Shown: positions 1-11,800 of the stretch, one piece after another
Layout: each line of letters starts with the position of its first letter
Numbering within the stretch: position 1 is the first letter of the stretch
NCBI GenBank assembly: GCA_905178155.1
Contig: CAJINV010000003.1
Span: 2,681,740 to 2,745,739, forward strand
Source of the DNA: Amoebophrya sp. A120
Lineage: Eukaryota > Sar > Dinophyceae > Syndiniales > Amoebophryaceae
Length of the DNA: 64,000 nt
Reading direction: 5' to 3'
Made by a program: the position numbers and the translations under genes
The notes under the pieces: model-generated
The model's input: the letters and a program-made list of their open reading frames with translations, nothing else
What the model was told of the DNA's origin: nothing
The model's database searches: none

Positions 1-363
1 AAACATGCGGGGCGTGGACACAGCCACTACTCTACCTGTCTTGCTGAGCTACTTGGGTCTTCGCTAAAACGCTATGTGCGTATCACGACTTTAGACGACG
101 ACAACGACGAGATTATCAGCATGTTCTTATATTACACAACATAAAATTTGCGGCAGCCGATTGGTTTTGCGTATCAACCAAATATTGCAGACTTCGTTTT
201 CTCGTTCCTCTTCCTGCCTGATGAAGTGAAAGAAAAATGAGAGGTTTACTGCGATCATGTAGAGCCGCCAGCTCCACAGCTACAAAGCGAGGAGGGCCTG
301 TATGCATTTTATACAGAATCAGCCAGAGATAGATCATCCTTTGGATGATCGTAGGCTTCCAGT

Positions 364-469
364 GGGAAGCCGTCTTCACCGGAAGGGCATGAGCGCCCGC
401 GATGGGGCACCCCGCCGGGAAGCCGTCTTCACCGGAAGGGCATGAGCGCCCGCGATGGGGCACCCCGCC
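364..469. repeat. 53-bp tandem duplication
   Basis: The unit beginning GGGAAGCCGTCTTCACC occurs at 364-416 and again at 417-469 without interruption and without visible mismatch. It is GC-rich and sits in apparently non-coding DNA. An exact duplicate suggests a recent event or an assembly effect. Confidence 0.85.
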
Positions 470-2394
470 ACCGCCGAAGGAGCCACGCGCCGAAGCAACC
501 CCAAAGAACCCGCAGGAAGCGAAGCGACCCAGCGATGAATTTGGGGGACAACACGCCCCATCGAAAAGGCCGCGGAGCCCTGGAAGGCGGGAAAGAAACA
601 TAAGTCCAAGCCAAAAAAACACAGTGAGCACCGTAAAGCGGGATCGGAAGTTTTCCTCAGCCTGCAAGGCAGGCGATATAGCCGAAACCCGTAGCACCCC
701 CAAAACAACGCGCAATCAATGGCGCCAAAGACGCGAAATAGCGCCGACCTTGGTCGTTTTATCCGTGACCTTTCTCGCAACGTAAAACTGGCAAAGGCCA
801 GACACGCAAAGCCCTATGGGAGCTCAAAAACCTCAACGGAATACAACAAGCCCCCGGCTTTTCTTATCCCAGTCTCCCCCTCTGCAAGGGTAACGGATTG
901 GGCTCGGAGCCCGTTTACCGCCAGTGCCAAACAGCCGAGAAAGGTCAGGATAAAAACAACCAAGGTCATTGAGACTGGCCGCGAGATGAAACCAAATATA
1001 AAAAGAGCAAAAGCCCAAAATCAGCGACCGAACGGGTCACCGGCGCGGAAAATAATAAGACCAGCCCGGGTTTAATTTCAAACCCACAGCACCAGAAAAA
1101 GCAAATCAGGCTGCCGGCCCCGGGCAAGCTACCCGGTTTGAAATTGGTGTAAAAAAGCACTAATCTAAAAGCGGGAAGGGGGCAAAAGAAGCGCGCCAAA
1201 GTGCCGGCGCGAATGGCCAGGGGGAAGGCGCGGCGCGTGGTCCAAACAGACAGGGGGCGAGCGCAGGCATTGGCCGTGGGCCCACGAGGACAGCCAAGGC
1301 CACACGCCTGTGGGCCCATCGCGCCCCCGGCTTCTGCACCAGATCACGAAGCGGAAACAGGACCCGGCAAAGGAATGGGAAAAACCAAGCCCCCCACGGG
1401 GCCCTGTCTACCGTGTGCAACACATTGGGCGGCGTTGGCATAACACAAACCGGAAACCAAGCACAAACCTTGCCGAAGATCAAAAGAAACCACTGCAAGT
1501 GGCCCGCAGGCTGCGCCAAAAAGGCCTACACCCTAAAAATTCCGCCCAAAAACAAAACCCTGGGCCCCCCCGGTTTCTTGGCAACCCACACCCAAAACAC
1601 TGCGACTTTTGCGCTTTCCCCAAATTGGGTTTCCGCTGGGATTATTGTGTTAATTTGCGTTTTAAATTTTTTTTAATTTGTGGTTTAATTTTGCATTAAA
1701 ATTTGCATTAATTTATGGGAGGCGCGATTTCCCTCATGTTTCGCCTTGTTTTGAAATTAATGCAAATTTTATTGCAATTTTTATTGCATAGATTATTGCA
1801 AAAGTTATTGCAGAGGTCAGGCCGCGGGACCATGCGAAAAAAGTCGCAAGTCCTGCCGCCCCCTCTGCAAAAACCCTCGACCCCCGTTGGCTCACAAGAG
1901 CGCCGCTTCCAGCAAAGGGCCACGCGCTTGGCCGGGGCCGGCTCCCAATGTCTCGGCGGGCGACGTCCTACCCCCTGAAGCCCCGGGGGAAGAGCCGCGG
2001 CAAAATCAAGCCCCCGGGCCGAGCAACACGACCACGAAAACACCGCCCGAGAAACAACCCGACAAGGCCCGCCCCCGGCGAGAAGCCGGGGAACTTCGGC
2101 ACGGCGCAGGGCAGGGCTACACCCTCGCAATGGGCACGGAACCCAAACACGGCACCCGCGGGCCACACACCAAAAGAGCAGGGCTTCCGGGCAAAGTTTC
2201 CCCCCCCGCGGACTCCGCGCGACGCTCTTCGGGAATTCCGGCAAAGCCAACCCCTGGCCAGCCAATGCCCAAAACCAACGAGACGAAACCCGGCCCCGCT
2301 TTTACATTAATGCTGTTTTACGCTGATTTTATTGGCCCGAATTTGCCCGGGGCTGGCTGACTGAAGCAAAGCCAGAAACTGTGGCCGAAATGGG

Positions 2395-2840
2395 TCAGGG
2401 CTTGCAGACAAACCATCCGGCCAGGGTTTCATCTTAACCCTGTGTCGCCGAACAATCTCAATAAAACATCTGGCCAGGGTTTAATCTCAACCCTGTCTCA
2501 CCAGATAAAACAAAGCCCGGAATCAGTGACCGAAACGGGTCACCGGGGCGGAAAATAACAAGTCTGGCCGGGGTATAATTCCAACCCCGTCTCACCAGAC
2601 AAAGCGAAGCCAGAATCGCTGACCGAAACGGGTCAGGGCTCGCAATAATACGTCCAGCCGGGGTATAATTTCAACCCCGTCTCACCGGACAAAATCGATA
2701 AACCATCTGGCCAGGGTCTAATCTCAACCCTGTCTCACCAGATAGAATAAAGCCCCTAATCAGTGACCGAAACGGGTCACCGGGGCGGAAAATAAAGTCT
2801 GGCCGGGGTTTAATTTCAACCCCGTCTCGCCAGACAATAA
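2395..2840. repeat. Tandem array of palindromic units
   Basis: Units pair an arm like GGCCAGGGTTTAAT with its near inverse AACCCTGTCTCACCAG, giving small hairpins. They are separated by a spacer containing GACCGAAACGGGTCA. At least five arm pairs are visible, in two alternating variants (CCAGGG...CCCTG and CCGGGG...CCCCG). The spacer block beginning GTGACCGAAACGGGTCACC recurs nearly unchanged at about 2527 and 2764. A diverged copy lies near 1020-1075, so the family extends beyond the array. No coding capacity. Confidence 0.75.
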
Positions 2841-3051
2841 TACTCCTCACTACCATGGCAGGGGCGTGACTCCCTGGGACCTGAGAATAATAGAAATACA
2901 GACGGAAATAGAATCTCACAAGCGAAATGGCTTGCCGTCTCTTAATTGGGGGAATGTTCTCAGGTCCTGGCTACCAATGGCCGAAGGGCTGGGGTCTGTA
3001 TAAAATACCGACCGACCAGCCTCAGCCTAGACTCACAGGCTCGCTAGACTT

Positions 3052-4472
3052 CTACTGCCCGGTCATACATTTAACAATTACGAAGAGGACGAAAAACACC
3101 ACCGCGGTGATTTTGAATCCGTGAGCAGCCCAGTAGAGCCCCAGAAGCTGCTCGATTATGGCGTTCTCAACTGTTAAACTCTCAACTGTTGCATGATTTG
3201 CCATGCAAATTTACCACCAAGAGCGCCACGATTACGCTGCTTCGCCTTCGCGTGACAAATATCTAAACAGCATCGAAATCCAGATGTGTTACGCAGAAGG
3301 CGCAATCTTCCCCCTTTCTTTTCACTTTCGCCGCTCTTGCATTACAAATTAGCGCTACAGTTGAGAATGTAACATTGGAGAACGCCATATGGATGTACTC
3401 TATGTTCTGTTTCGCGGAAAGTTTGGATTCCCCGTGCAGCCGCTCCTGGAACATGATTGGCACGTCCTGGACCGAACACCGACAGCGTGCCATGATTTCC
3501 AGCCCAATCTTGAACCCGATCGGATTAATTTGGTCGATGCCACGCTGCAGCGTGCCTTTCCGCACGCAGAAGAACCCGCTCATGGGATCTCTCGAGCTAC
3601 ACAACCCCCACGCGAGCGCTGTTGCCCCCAAACCTGTTTTTGAATGCAGTTGTCATATTACATGGGGACCAGAAGCGAAGCGGAAGTATACTGCAAAGAA
3701 GGCTTTCCTGCATCTGTATATTGCAATTGTTCCAAGTACGTAGCAGTGAGCGACAAGCGCATTACTCAAAACTTGCCGCTTGACGCTCCAATTGAATGCG
3801 ATGCCACCCTGCTTCATATAGCGGCAGCCAACTGTGAAATCAACTTTGCGGTCCAGAACCGGGGCCGCTACTGCTGGGACTGACTCTGGCTCGTGTTGCA
3901 GATCGGCGTCCATGGCTGTATGTATGAGTTGGATGTCGAGGATTGATCTTGGGTTTCCACCATCATTCGGTGTTGTTTTTTACTACATGCGGTGCACGCG
4001 GCATGTGCCCGAAACAGATACTACCTTGTAACGCGATACCAAAGTCAAACAAAAACAAAAAAAGTGCATTAGATCACGAGCAGGATATGTAGTCACAACA
4101 GTGAGGTCGTAGAAAGCAAGCCGTGACGCGGCACCAGTTGTAGTTACAGTTAGTACATAGCATCACGTCATATTTCGCTTTCTGGAAACCCAGCATGACT
4201 GCGGAAGACAAACCCCGTCCCTCTGATCGGTAACGCCTGTGAATTCGTATGGGATACTTTTTGGCCGCCAGATCCGTGACCAGTTTCTCCGTCTCCTCTG
4301 AGCCAGCCGACTCGTCGTCCACAAGCAGCAGCTCTGCCGGAAGCTCGGGGAGCTCCTTGCGCAACGTCGCGAACAATCTTTCGCACAATGGCACCACGTT
4401 CTCCACCTCGTTGTACGTCGGAATCACTACGGAAAGCCCGTTCACAACCGCAACAGAGGAAGAACTCGACAT
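3052..4472 (-). CDS. DPM1: Dolichol-phosphate mannosyltransferase, yeast-type with C-terminal membrane anchor
   Basis: Transfers mannose from GDP-mannose to dolichyl phosphate at the ER membrane, supplying N-glycans, O-mannose and GPI anchors. Exons are 4472-4157, 3915-3766, 3633-3390 and 3151-3052, joined by two GT-AG introns and one inserted element (3157-3389); the frame closes at 269 residues. GT2 motifs are visible: VIPTYNE near residue 17, the metal-binding MDADLQHEP at the exon 1/2 junction, RDPMSGFF, GFKIGLEIMA and GESKLSAKQNIEYI. The end, QLLGLYWAAHGFKI followed by AVVFFVLFVIV, is a hydrophobic anchor, as in yeast Dpm1 and unlike the human subunit, which needs DPM2/DPM3. The start is the first ATG (MSSSSS) in a frame that is open but ATG-less further upstream. 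Family assignment is secure; exact joining inside the 5-bp duplicate (IEQ or IQQ) is not resolved. Confidence 0.93.
3157..3389. mobile_element. Introner-like element, family B, in DPM1
   Basis: Inverted ends TATGGCGTTCTCAACTGTT / CAGTTGAGAATG...GAGAACGCCATA. Flanking duplicate TCGAT (3152-3156) versus TGGAT (3390-3394), one mismatch. It splits the codons for EYI and QLL in the GESKLS region, where DPM1 homologues are continuous. No GT-AG pair fits the junction. Confidence 0.9.
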
Positions 4473-5596
4473 ATTCACGGAAGTAGTCAGTGGCTCTGCC
4501 AAGAGACGGGAAAAAGCCAAGCGAGTCCGAGTGTCCAAAATCCGCTCAATCAAAAACAACTACGCCGCACTCGGTTTCAATTGGTAGATCTTTATCGCTG
4601 ACGTGACATGGGCTCGGGCTCAATTTTTTTTGTATTGCAGGTTGCTACAGCCAAAAAGCAAAAAAAACTTACTTACAAGATCATTGATCATGGATACAGA
4701 AGACGAAGAGTGAGCGTCAAACTCTCGTATAGTGGAAACTACGCTTGATGATCGCGACTTTCGTTTCCAGATCGGCGCTGAAAGACTGAGCTGCAACGCA
4801 TATGCAAAACACGTCCCGTAGGTTAACTGAGCAAAACTGCATGTCTGATGTGGATCTCAAGTGCTGTCTGAAAGCGAGATGTCGCTGATACGGTGATCGG
4901 TGCTGGTTCGGTCTTCCTTTGCGTTTGGAAACGACTGCTTTTGAGCTTGTCTGCCAAAAAAAGTGTCTTCATCAACATTCGTAAAGTAAGCTGAAAAGAT
5001 TTGGGATGATCAGCACGTTGAAGAGATTTGCTCCAATGGAAACAACTACAGGAGCACGACGGTCCAGTGCACCGGCACGCTTGTGAGAATAACGTGTGCC
5101 ATCTCTGGTGTTGCTTTGGTTTGCCGAATCGCTCAACTTGTGTGTCATCGTTCACGGTTGTCTTGTCCATCCAGCATCGGCACTTTTCGATTCGGAACCA
5201 AAATTGCGTCAAGAACTGTTCTCCAAAAACGCACTTGTACAAAAAACGATTAAAGTCAAAGAGATAATACCGTAATGGATTGTCACTATAAGCACTTGAA
5301 CTAAAGTAGAAAAACAAAGTACGTTTGATTTTGCACGAAAGAAATAATGGCTGCTGATGTCAATACGTAAATATAAATGGTTTTTTTTCGTAGAGACCAA
5401 TTCTTGACATGACGCCAGGCCTCTTTGCCGTTCTGCGGAAAACCATGTGCCTCTGTAGCGATGCTTTTTGGACGAAACGAATCTCTTGTGAAACAGGATC
5501 ACATCTGTATTGAAGCAATCCGTATGGCTAGGTTTTAATCATTTATACAAAGTAAAATCGCGAGAGATGCCATACAGAAAATCGTACTAACTACAC
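4473..5596. other. Intergenic region between DPM1 and the coiled-coil gene
   Basis: Minus-strand open stretches at 4823-5317 and 5209-5502 overlap in different frames and start at non-ATG codons. Their translations resemble nothing I know, and I could not join them with convincing splice sites. They may be untranslated regions of the neighbours. No repeat or element is visible. Confidence 0.4.
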
Positions 5597-8363
5597 TTAG
5601 TCGAACTTTGCACCGGCGAGCACAGCCTTTGCCTTGGTCAATCCCGCGATCTCGTTCTCGCGAGCAGCCTTACGCTCCTCGAAGGCCTTCAGAATGAAGT
5701 CGCACTTCGCGTGCAGGTCCGCGATGGTTTGGTTAATGTCGGCGAGCTCCTCCTCCTTCATGTCCAGAGTGGACTCCGACGTTTGCTTCTCCTCCTCGGC
5801 AGCGGCCTTGGACGCGGTAGCGTCGTTTAGTGCCTTCTCGCTCTCGGCCTGATATAGTATGAATTTCAATTCACAATCAGGAGTTTTTCACTGTCTAAAC
5901 GCGATACAATTGCGCACCACAGAACTTGACGGTTCTCCATTTGTCCGAGCAAAGGAAGCATGAATGATAATGTGCTCAAATTCTCAAGATAAACAAACGA
6001 CTACGTGTATCATCAATACCACTTGCTGGGCCAAGTCGGCGGACAGGGCCTCGTAATCCTTCTGTGCGACGGTCTCGTCGTGCTCCAAAGCATCGGTATC
6101 CTTGTTGATGTCTCCGGCCAACATATCCATCAATGCCATGACGGAGGCGCCCTTGCCGCCCTTGGTCTTGCGCTCACCTGCGCCCCAGGTCTCCGGCATA
6201 CCCTCCGGCAGCTGCTGCACCAACTCCGGCTTCTGCACGTGCTTCTGGATCAGGGCCTGGTTGTGTCAGTATTACGCAGGAAATTGTACTTACTTATGAC
6301 AATTTTAATTTAACGACACATGCACATCGCTCTGATCATTGCTTCATGACAAATTACGGAAAAATGCGATTGCGGGCATAAGTAAATGCACTAGTCGACA
6401 ATCAGACATAGGCATTGGATTATGCGCAAGAACACGTGGCAAACACAAACTCAGTACCTCATGGAACCCTTGCTCCAGTTCCTCCTCGGCGGTCAACTCA
6501 GCCGGCTTTTCCTTGGGAACCAGCTGCGGGTTGTAGAAGCCGTTCAGCTTGTTCTTGGCCTTCTGGATGAGGGCGACCGCCTGGTTGTTGAGGTCCACCG
6601 CGGTGATGAAGTCCGCGTTGTCCGTCTTGCGCTGCTCGGTGGCCTGCGCCATGGACTCCTTGGCGGTGGCAATGTCGGTGGTGGCCTTCTCCATGATGGC
6701 CGCCTGGGCCTCGATCACGCCGGCCAGTTCGTCGATCTTGGAGCCGAGCCCCTTGATGGCGTGCTCAGTGTCCTTCTTCTCCGCCTCGGACTCCAGGAAG
6801 GATGCGTTGCAGCTGTCGCGGGCCTTGATGTCGTCGTCCGCCTCCTTTTTCAGCAAAACCACCATGTCGTCGATCATCTTCATCACCTTGGAAAAGTCCA
6901 CGCCGGTCTTCAGCGCCTGCTTGGCGGTGAGCGCCAGCATGGCGACGGCGGGGGACTTGTCGGCGACCTTCTGCAGTTCGGCGACCGCCTTCTCGGAGGG
7001 CCCGTTGGTGCGCAAACCGGTCTGGAGCAGGGAGACCTGCGCCAACGCCTTGGTGTCCGTCTTCTTGAACAGGTCCAGGGCGTCGTCGTTGTTCAACACG
7101 CTGATGGCCTCGTTGATGGCGGCCACTTCCGCGGCGGCGTCCTCCTGACGCACCTTGAACTCGTCGCCCTTCGTGCCGCACGCCTCCTTCAGCATGGCGG
7201 CGGTTTTCATGTCGTCGCCCATCTGCTTCTCCGTGGTGGAGATCAGGTTCTTTCCCTCGACGATCTTCACGGCGACTTCGCCCTTGAGTTCCTGCTTCTT
7301 CTCGATGGCGGCGCCGGAGGCCTTGATCAACTCGGTCAGCGTGGCCTTCAGCTCGGCGAAGCTAGCCACGGCCTTCTCCTCCTCACTCAGGATGCCACCC
7401 AGAGACTCGTCGAAGTTGTCCTTCATCATCTTCAGAATTCCGACGATTTCGCCGCTGGCTGGGGCGTAGTCCTTGCCGGACTGCAGGTAGGAGGCAACCA
7501 TCTCCTGGTCCGAAACGTCCAACATGGACAGCGCAGCGCTGTTACCGTCAATCACCTGGTTTTGAAAATAGTGAATTTTGATGCACAGCATTTATTATGC
7601 ACGGCGGGTTTGACAGAACCTGGAATTCTTCTTTGGTGTCCACTTTGAGTTATTTTTTTTAAGTGTTTTAGACAGTAGAAATGCAAATGAAACACAGCGT
7701 GACTGTTCGATATCAGTACCTTGCGCAAGTAGGCAGCGGCGCCGGTTTGCAAGAAAGACTTGCCCATACCCTTTTCCAAGGCGGCAATTGCCTTGTCCAA
7801 GTCGTCTAAGGTCTTTCGCTGCTCCTTGGTGGCCTCGTCGAACTTAGTCTTTTCCTCTGTGCGCTTCTTGGTAGCGGCTTCGAGATTTGCCTTTGCGTCT
7901 GCGCGATCCTGTTGTGTGATTTTTTCAGGCTTACTTCACAAGATCAGGAATTTCAATTTGCCGATCGGGCGGTGGGTGAATAAAAATCTAGCATACAGGA
8001 GTAAAGTTTCATCAGAACAACGTCTTTGTGCTCACTTCATGGGAACGTACAACACGAATAAATACGAACCTTCTTGTGCTTCTTCAGCTCCTCCGCCAGC
8101 TGCTTTTTTTGCCCCGTGAGTCCCTCTACCTCTGCTGTGGTCTTCTTTATCAGCGCTGCTGCTTCTTTGGTTTTTGCGTCGAGGGCTCCGTCGTTTTTCT
8201 TGCAGTAACACTGGAATTTCTCAAAGGCCTTGGCTTCCTTTTCCACCTCCGTCTCGATTTCCGTGGCCATCTCCTGCAGCAGTGTCACGACGCGTCGGAT
8301 TGGGTTTGGGCCCTGTTCGGCCACAGCCAACCCGACCAGGGACGTCTGGGCCACGCGTCGCAT
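5597..8363 (-). CDS. Long coiled-coil protein, probably secreted or vesicular
   Basis: Five exons (8363-8070, 7908-7720, 7555-6458, 6256-6020, 5848-5597) joined by four GT-AG introns, all phase 0, give 689 residues. The translation is rich in Glu, Lys, Ala and Asp with long heptad stretches. It begins MRRVAQTSLVGLAVAEQ, then RRVVTLLQEMATEIETEVE, EKFQCYCKKND, and later VGILKMMKDNFDESL, SEEEKAVASFAELKATL and KIVEGKNLI. Proteins with this string of motifs (TLLQ-M...EKF-CYC; I-GILK-M-D-F) recur in dinoflagellate predicted proteomes; their function is unknown to me. The N-terminus is only weakly hydrophobic, so secretion is unproven; an AG directly before AATAAGATG could be a splice acceptor or trans-splicing site and supports this start. 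Contains no introner-like element despite its length. Confidence 0.85.
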
Positions 8364-8810
8364 CTTATTCTGTACCGCGAAAACAAGGACTACGGTGCTG
8401 CGATACCGACCCTCTTTCCTACCAAACCGTCGTGCTATTCTATCATTCGAAACGAGGTGGCAAAAGCAAAACCGAAAATCTCGACGCAAAAGACGCCTTT
8501 CGATGAGATATATTCGAGATCTCTTGGAACTACGGGGCAACGACCGCCGACGTCAAATTCGGGGAACATGAGGATCTAGATTTCACTTTTAAGAAACCAT
8601 GAAGATGAACCGGAAAACGCGAAACCTCGATCTTCGCGAACAGGGTGCCGTGTGATTTCACGTACATGCATCGTCGGCGCCTAGTCCCAGTGCATCTCCT
8701 GGGTGCTTAGGTCGTGATCGAAAGCTTATGGGTGCCTAGGTCGTGATTGTAGGCTAGAGCTTATGTGTAAGGAGAACAAGAAGCTCTTCAAAGTCGGCAT
8801 CACGTAAATT
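8364..8810. other. Intergenic region with a short direct repeat
   Basis: Non-coding as far as I can see. A motif GGTGC(T/C)TAGGTCGTGAT appears at about 8701 and 8730, within a block of imperfect copies from 8676 to 8760. It contains the likely 5' untranslated region of the coiled-coil gene. Confidence 0.45.
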
Positions 8811-11800
8811 TCAACACAATTGTTCGTACCTACCGGGAATAGCGTACTTCACATACAAAAGGTTTGGAAGGGTAATATGCCACAGTGTACGTCCTTTTCC
8901 AGCGACTGGGAATTTGCTGGTCTGCTGCCATGCAAGCTCCTCTTCATCAATTATTCCGAAGTGCCACGAATAATCGCTAACTGAACTTTTAGCCCGTTCT
9001 TGTTGTTGCATCGCACACCATGAGAAGGCAGAGGAGCCTTGCTTAACTATTTATGAAAAAATTTCTCCTGTTCTACGGATTTCTGAGTACTTAACATCAC
9101 GAAGGTCACAATCATCAACCACACAAGTGCATTTACTGGTCTTGCATTATCATGTTGACGCGGAAAATCTAAAAAATGTGAGCAAGAAGAAAGCGTTTTT
9201 AACGCCTGTCTCGGTCTTCCCTTGCTCGCAGACTTACATCGCTATACCGGTCTTCGTGGGGGAGTGCTGCGCCCCGGTGGCAAGCACTTGGTACTTCTTC
9301 CCCTGGTGGGTTGACAGCTCGGCCGCACTATGCCCGCCGACCACCTTCTTGCAATGCGTTTTCAGCAGCGCGTCGAGGACTGTGATGTTAGATGAAGGCG
9401 GATGTTTTCTCCACAAATGCTTCCCTTTGGTTGTGGAGCCAGCACCAAAAAATGGCCCGCATGATATTCACAAACAGTAATCGAAGATCCATTGATTAGC
9501 TGCGGGTGCGCCACGAAAGTATCCAAGAATACTTATCACCATAAACGAAGTTATCGAAAAAAAATAGTACAGCCTTTCGCGAAGAAGGTGATGGCGACGC
9601 TGCCGCTGGTCGCGATCATGATCCAGAAGAACTGCCCCTCATACAGATGTATTCCGTTCAGAGGAATCAGCACCATGCTGAAGACGACGCACAGGACTGA
9701 CAGCAGCCACGCGTTTTCCGCCGAGTTTGTCGCCGGCAGATAGGGTTCCTGCATCCTCGTGGGGTGCATCTTCCCCGCGCCCGGCGCCTTCGGAATGCGC
9801 ACGACCGTGGCTTCCTCGTCTTCGAACAGCGACACTTCCTGCTGCTTGTGCCAGTGTTCTATCTCGTGTTCCCCTCCTACGTGTTGTCTATGGGAGCGAA
9901 AAGACGGGGATGAGGAGGCACTTTTAAGGCGAGCAAATACCTTTGTGGCGACCAAGCACATGCAATATCTTGCGCGAGCACCAAGTGTTCTTCAACGAAC
10001 ACTGTTGCTCACCACGGCCTAGGCACGCTATGTGGTCCTTGCCTACATGCAAATCCCATCCCGTCTTCACTGTCGTACTGGTTGCTCCCGTGATATTTGG
10101 CTTCTTCTATTGCTTGCTTGTCTTTTTGCAGGCCGGTCAGCAGCGGCTCTGTCGGCGTTCTGATAAATTGCGAACGAGAATGATAAACCAACATTGGATA
10201 GGATACTAGCTGTGCATGCATCGACCATTTCTTGTTGCTTCTACGCGAGCGTATATAAATATGCTTTGCAGAAGCAGACTCGTATATGCGAAAATGAACA
10301 TCTCCTGCGGCACAAAAATTGGATTTAGACATTATTTAGAATTCAAGTTTTAGTTTATTGTTATTCCGACTTCTATACAGTGGTGAGCCGTGTGTCGGCG
10401 TTGCTGCAGTCACGGGAGATGGAAGGGCCTTCTTCGTGTTGAACGGCCCGCTCGGCGTCCACACGGTCTTCCCGGTTCGTGGCCTCACGAACCCGCCAAA
10501 GGCGGGTACTACTACTCGGCTTCCGGCTTTTATCGGGCGCATGTGGAACAGAAAGAAAGGTATTGAGGTTGGGGAGACCCAGGTGGCAATCGCGACGGAG
10601 AAGCTCGCCCAGACACCGGCGGAAGCTAAACTAGTCATGCACCCACCGATAATACCTGATAAAATATCACTAGTACCTCGTCGGATTCAAAAATCACAAC
10701 ATAATGCTGTAGTCCGTCACGTGGCCACCTCTATACTTCAAAGCGACCCAGGAGCTGCAGGCCCAAAGCTGCAGACGTCGGGCTGCCACAGCACGACAAC
10801 TCCAGCAAATAAGCGCAGTAGAACTTAAATAAGTACCTGATGCCATGCCACCGGTCATGGAGCACAGGACGTAGCCTAGCACACCGCTGAGAGCGATGAC
10901 GAGTGCGGTGACTATCGGCCACAAAATCCGGGGGGGCACCAAGCGACTCATGGAGTGCACGTCCACGGTGAGAAAGGAGACGTACTCTTGCTTCGCCAAG
11001 TTTGGCGGCACGTTCTGGTTTGCCAGGACGTAGCCGCCGTTCACGACGCACGCGTCGTGAATCCAGTATTGCACCGCGTTACCGTTGTACGCCATGGCCA
11101 CGCCGTATGCCCTGCAAATATGTTGTCCTCTGGGTCTGGAAAACTTCAACGCCTAATGCTGGCATTACTTTCGCTTATTTCCCGCGTAAGCTGTACTAAA
11201 TGACCAACAATAGTCGCAAGTAGAACCTCTTTTGTCATACAAAAATGCAGCAGCTTCTCATCCGGGCAGCGTACCTACTAAGCTGAGATGAAAGCCAAAG
11301 GGTTCTTCCGGAAAGCAGACACAACCATATTTGCATCTGATACGACGGCGAGGAGACAGACGAAGGGCACCAGGCGTGCGAAGAACATCCACGTGTTCGG
11401 CGGCAGCCACGCGGCCACCATTTCTCCGCGCACCTCCACGACGGGCTCGCCGCCGCTGGCGGTGGGCGTCGCGGCGCCGCCGGACCCGCCCGCAACCGCC
11501 TGCAGGCTGCGGCGAATCTGGTGCCACGCCGCGTCCACGAACCCGTTCTGGTCCTATCAAGTGCAAAAGTATCGTACTCGTATGAATTGCAGGTATGCCT
11601 GACAAATCTTCTTGCTTCCTACCCAAATCTGCATTACAAATTCCAAGTTTCTTCCTGATAAAATTTGTCATGCTATTTATACTAGTACGGTACTTTTCCT
11701 TTTGCAATGCGTAGATCCTCCAACTGCGCAATCTTGTGCGCCAGAGTCGCCTTCCGCACGTCTTTTTCGAACAGCGCGTGGTTCAAACCCGGCTGCAATC

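Larger units (their letters stand above)
1..3051. other. GC-rich non-coding block downstream of DPM1
   Basis: I see no convincing gene here. Open frames exist on both strands between about 380 and 2360, but they overlap each other, are rich in Pro, Arg, Gly and Lys, lack splice signals that extend them, and match no family I know. That is the pattern expected of GC-rich DNA with few stop codons. The block holds a 53-bp tandem duplication, AT-rich patches near 1650-1810, and the palindromic repeat array at 2395-2840. The last 110 bases are the 3' flank of the DPM1 gene. Confidence 0.55.

Noticed and set aside
402-2360. Several 100-180-codon frames in GC-rich DNA
   Set aside because: Overlapping on both strands, biased composition, no splice or family support; expected by chance in stop-poor sequence.
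6422-7648. Long plus-strand frame (about 400 codons)
   Set aside because: Exactly antisense to the main exon of the coiled-coil gene; a shadow caused by its GC-rich third positions. Its Leu/Val/Gly-rich translation has no domain.
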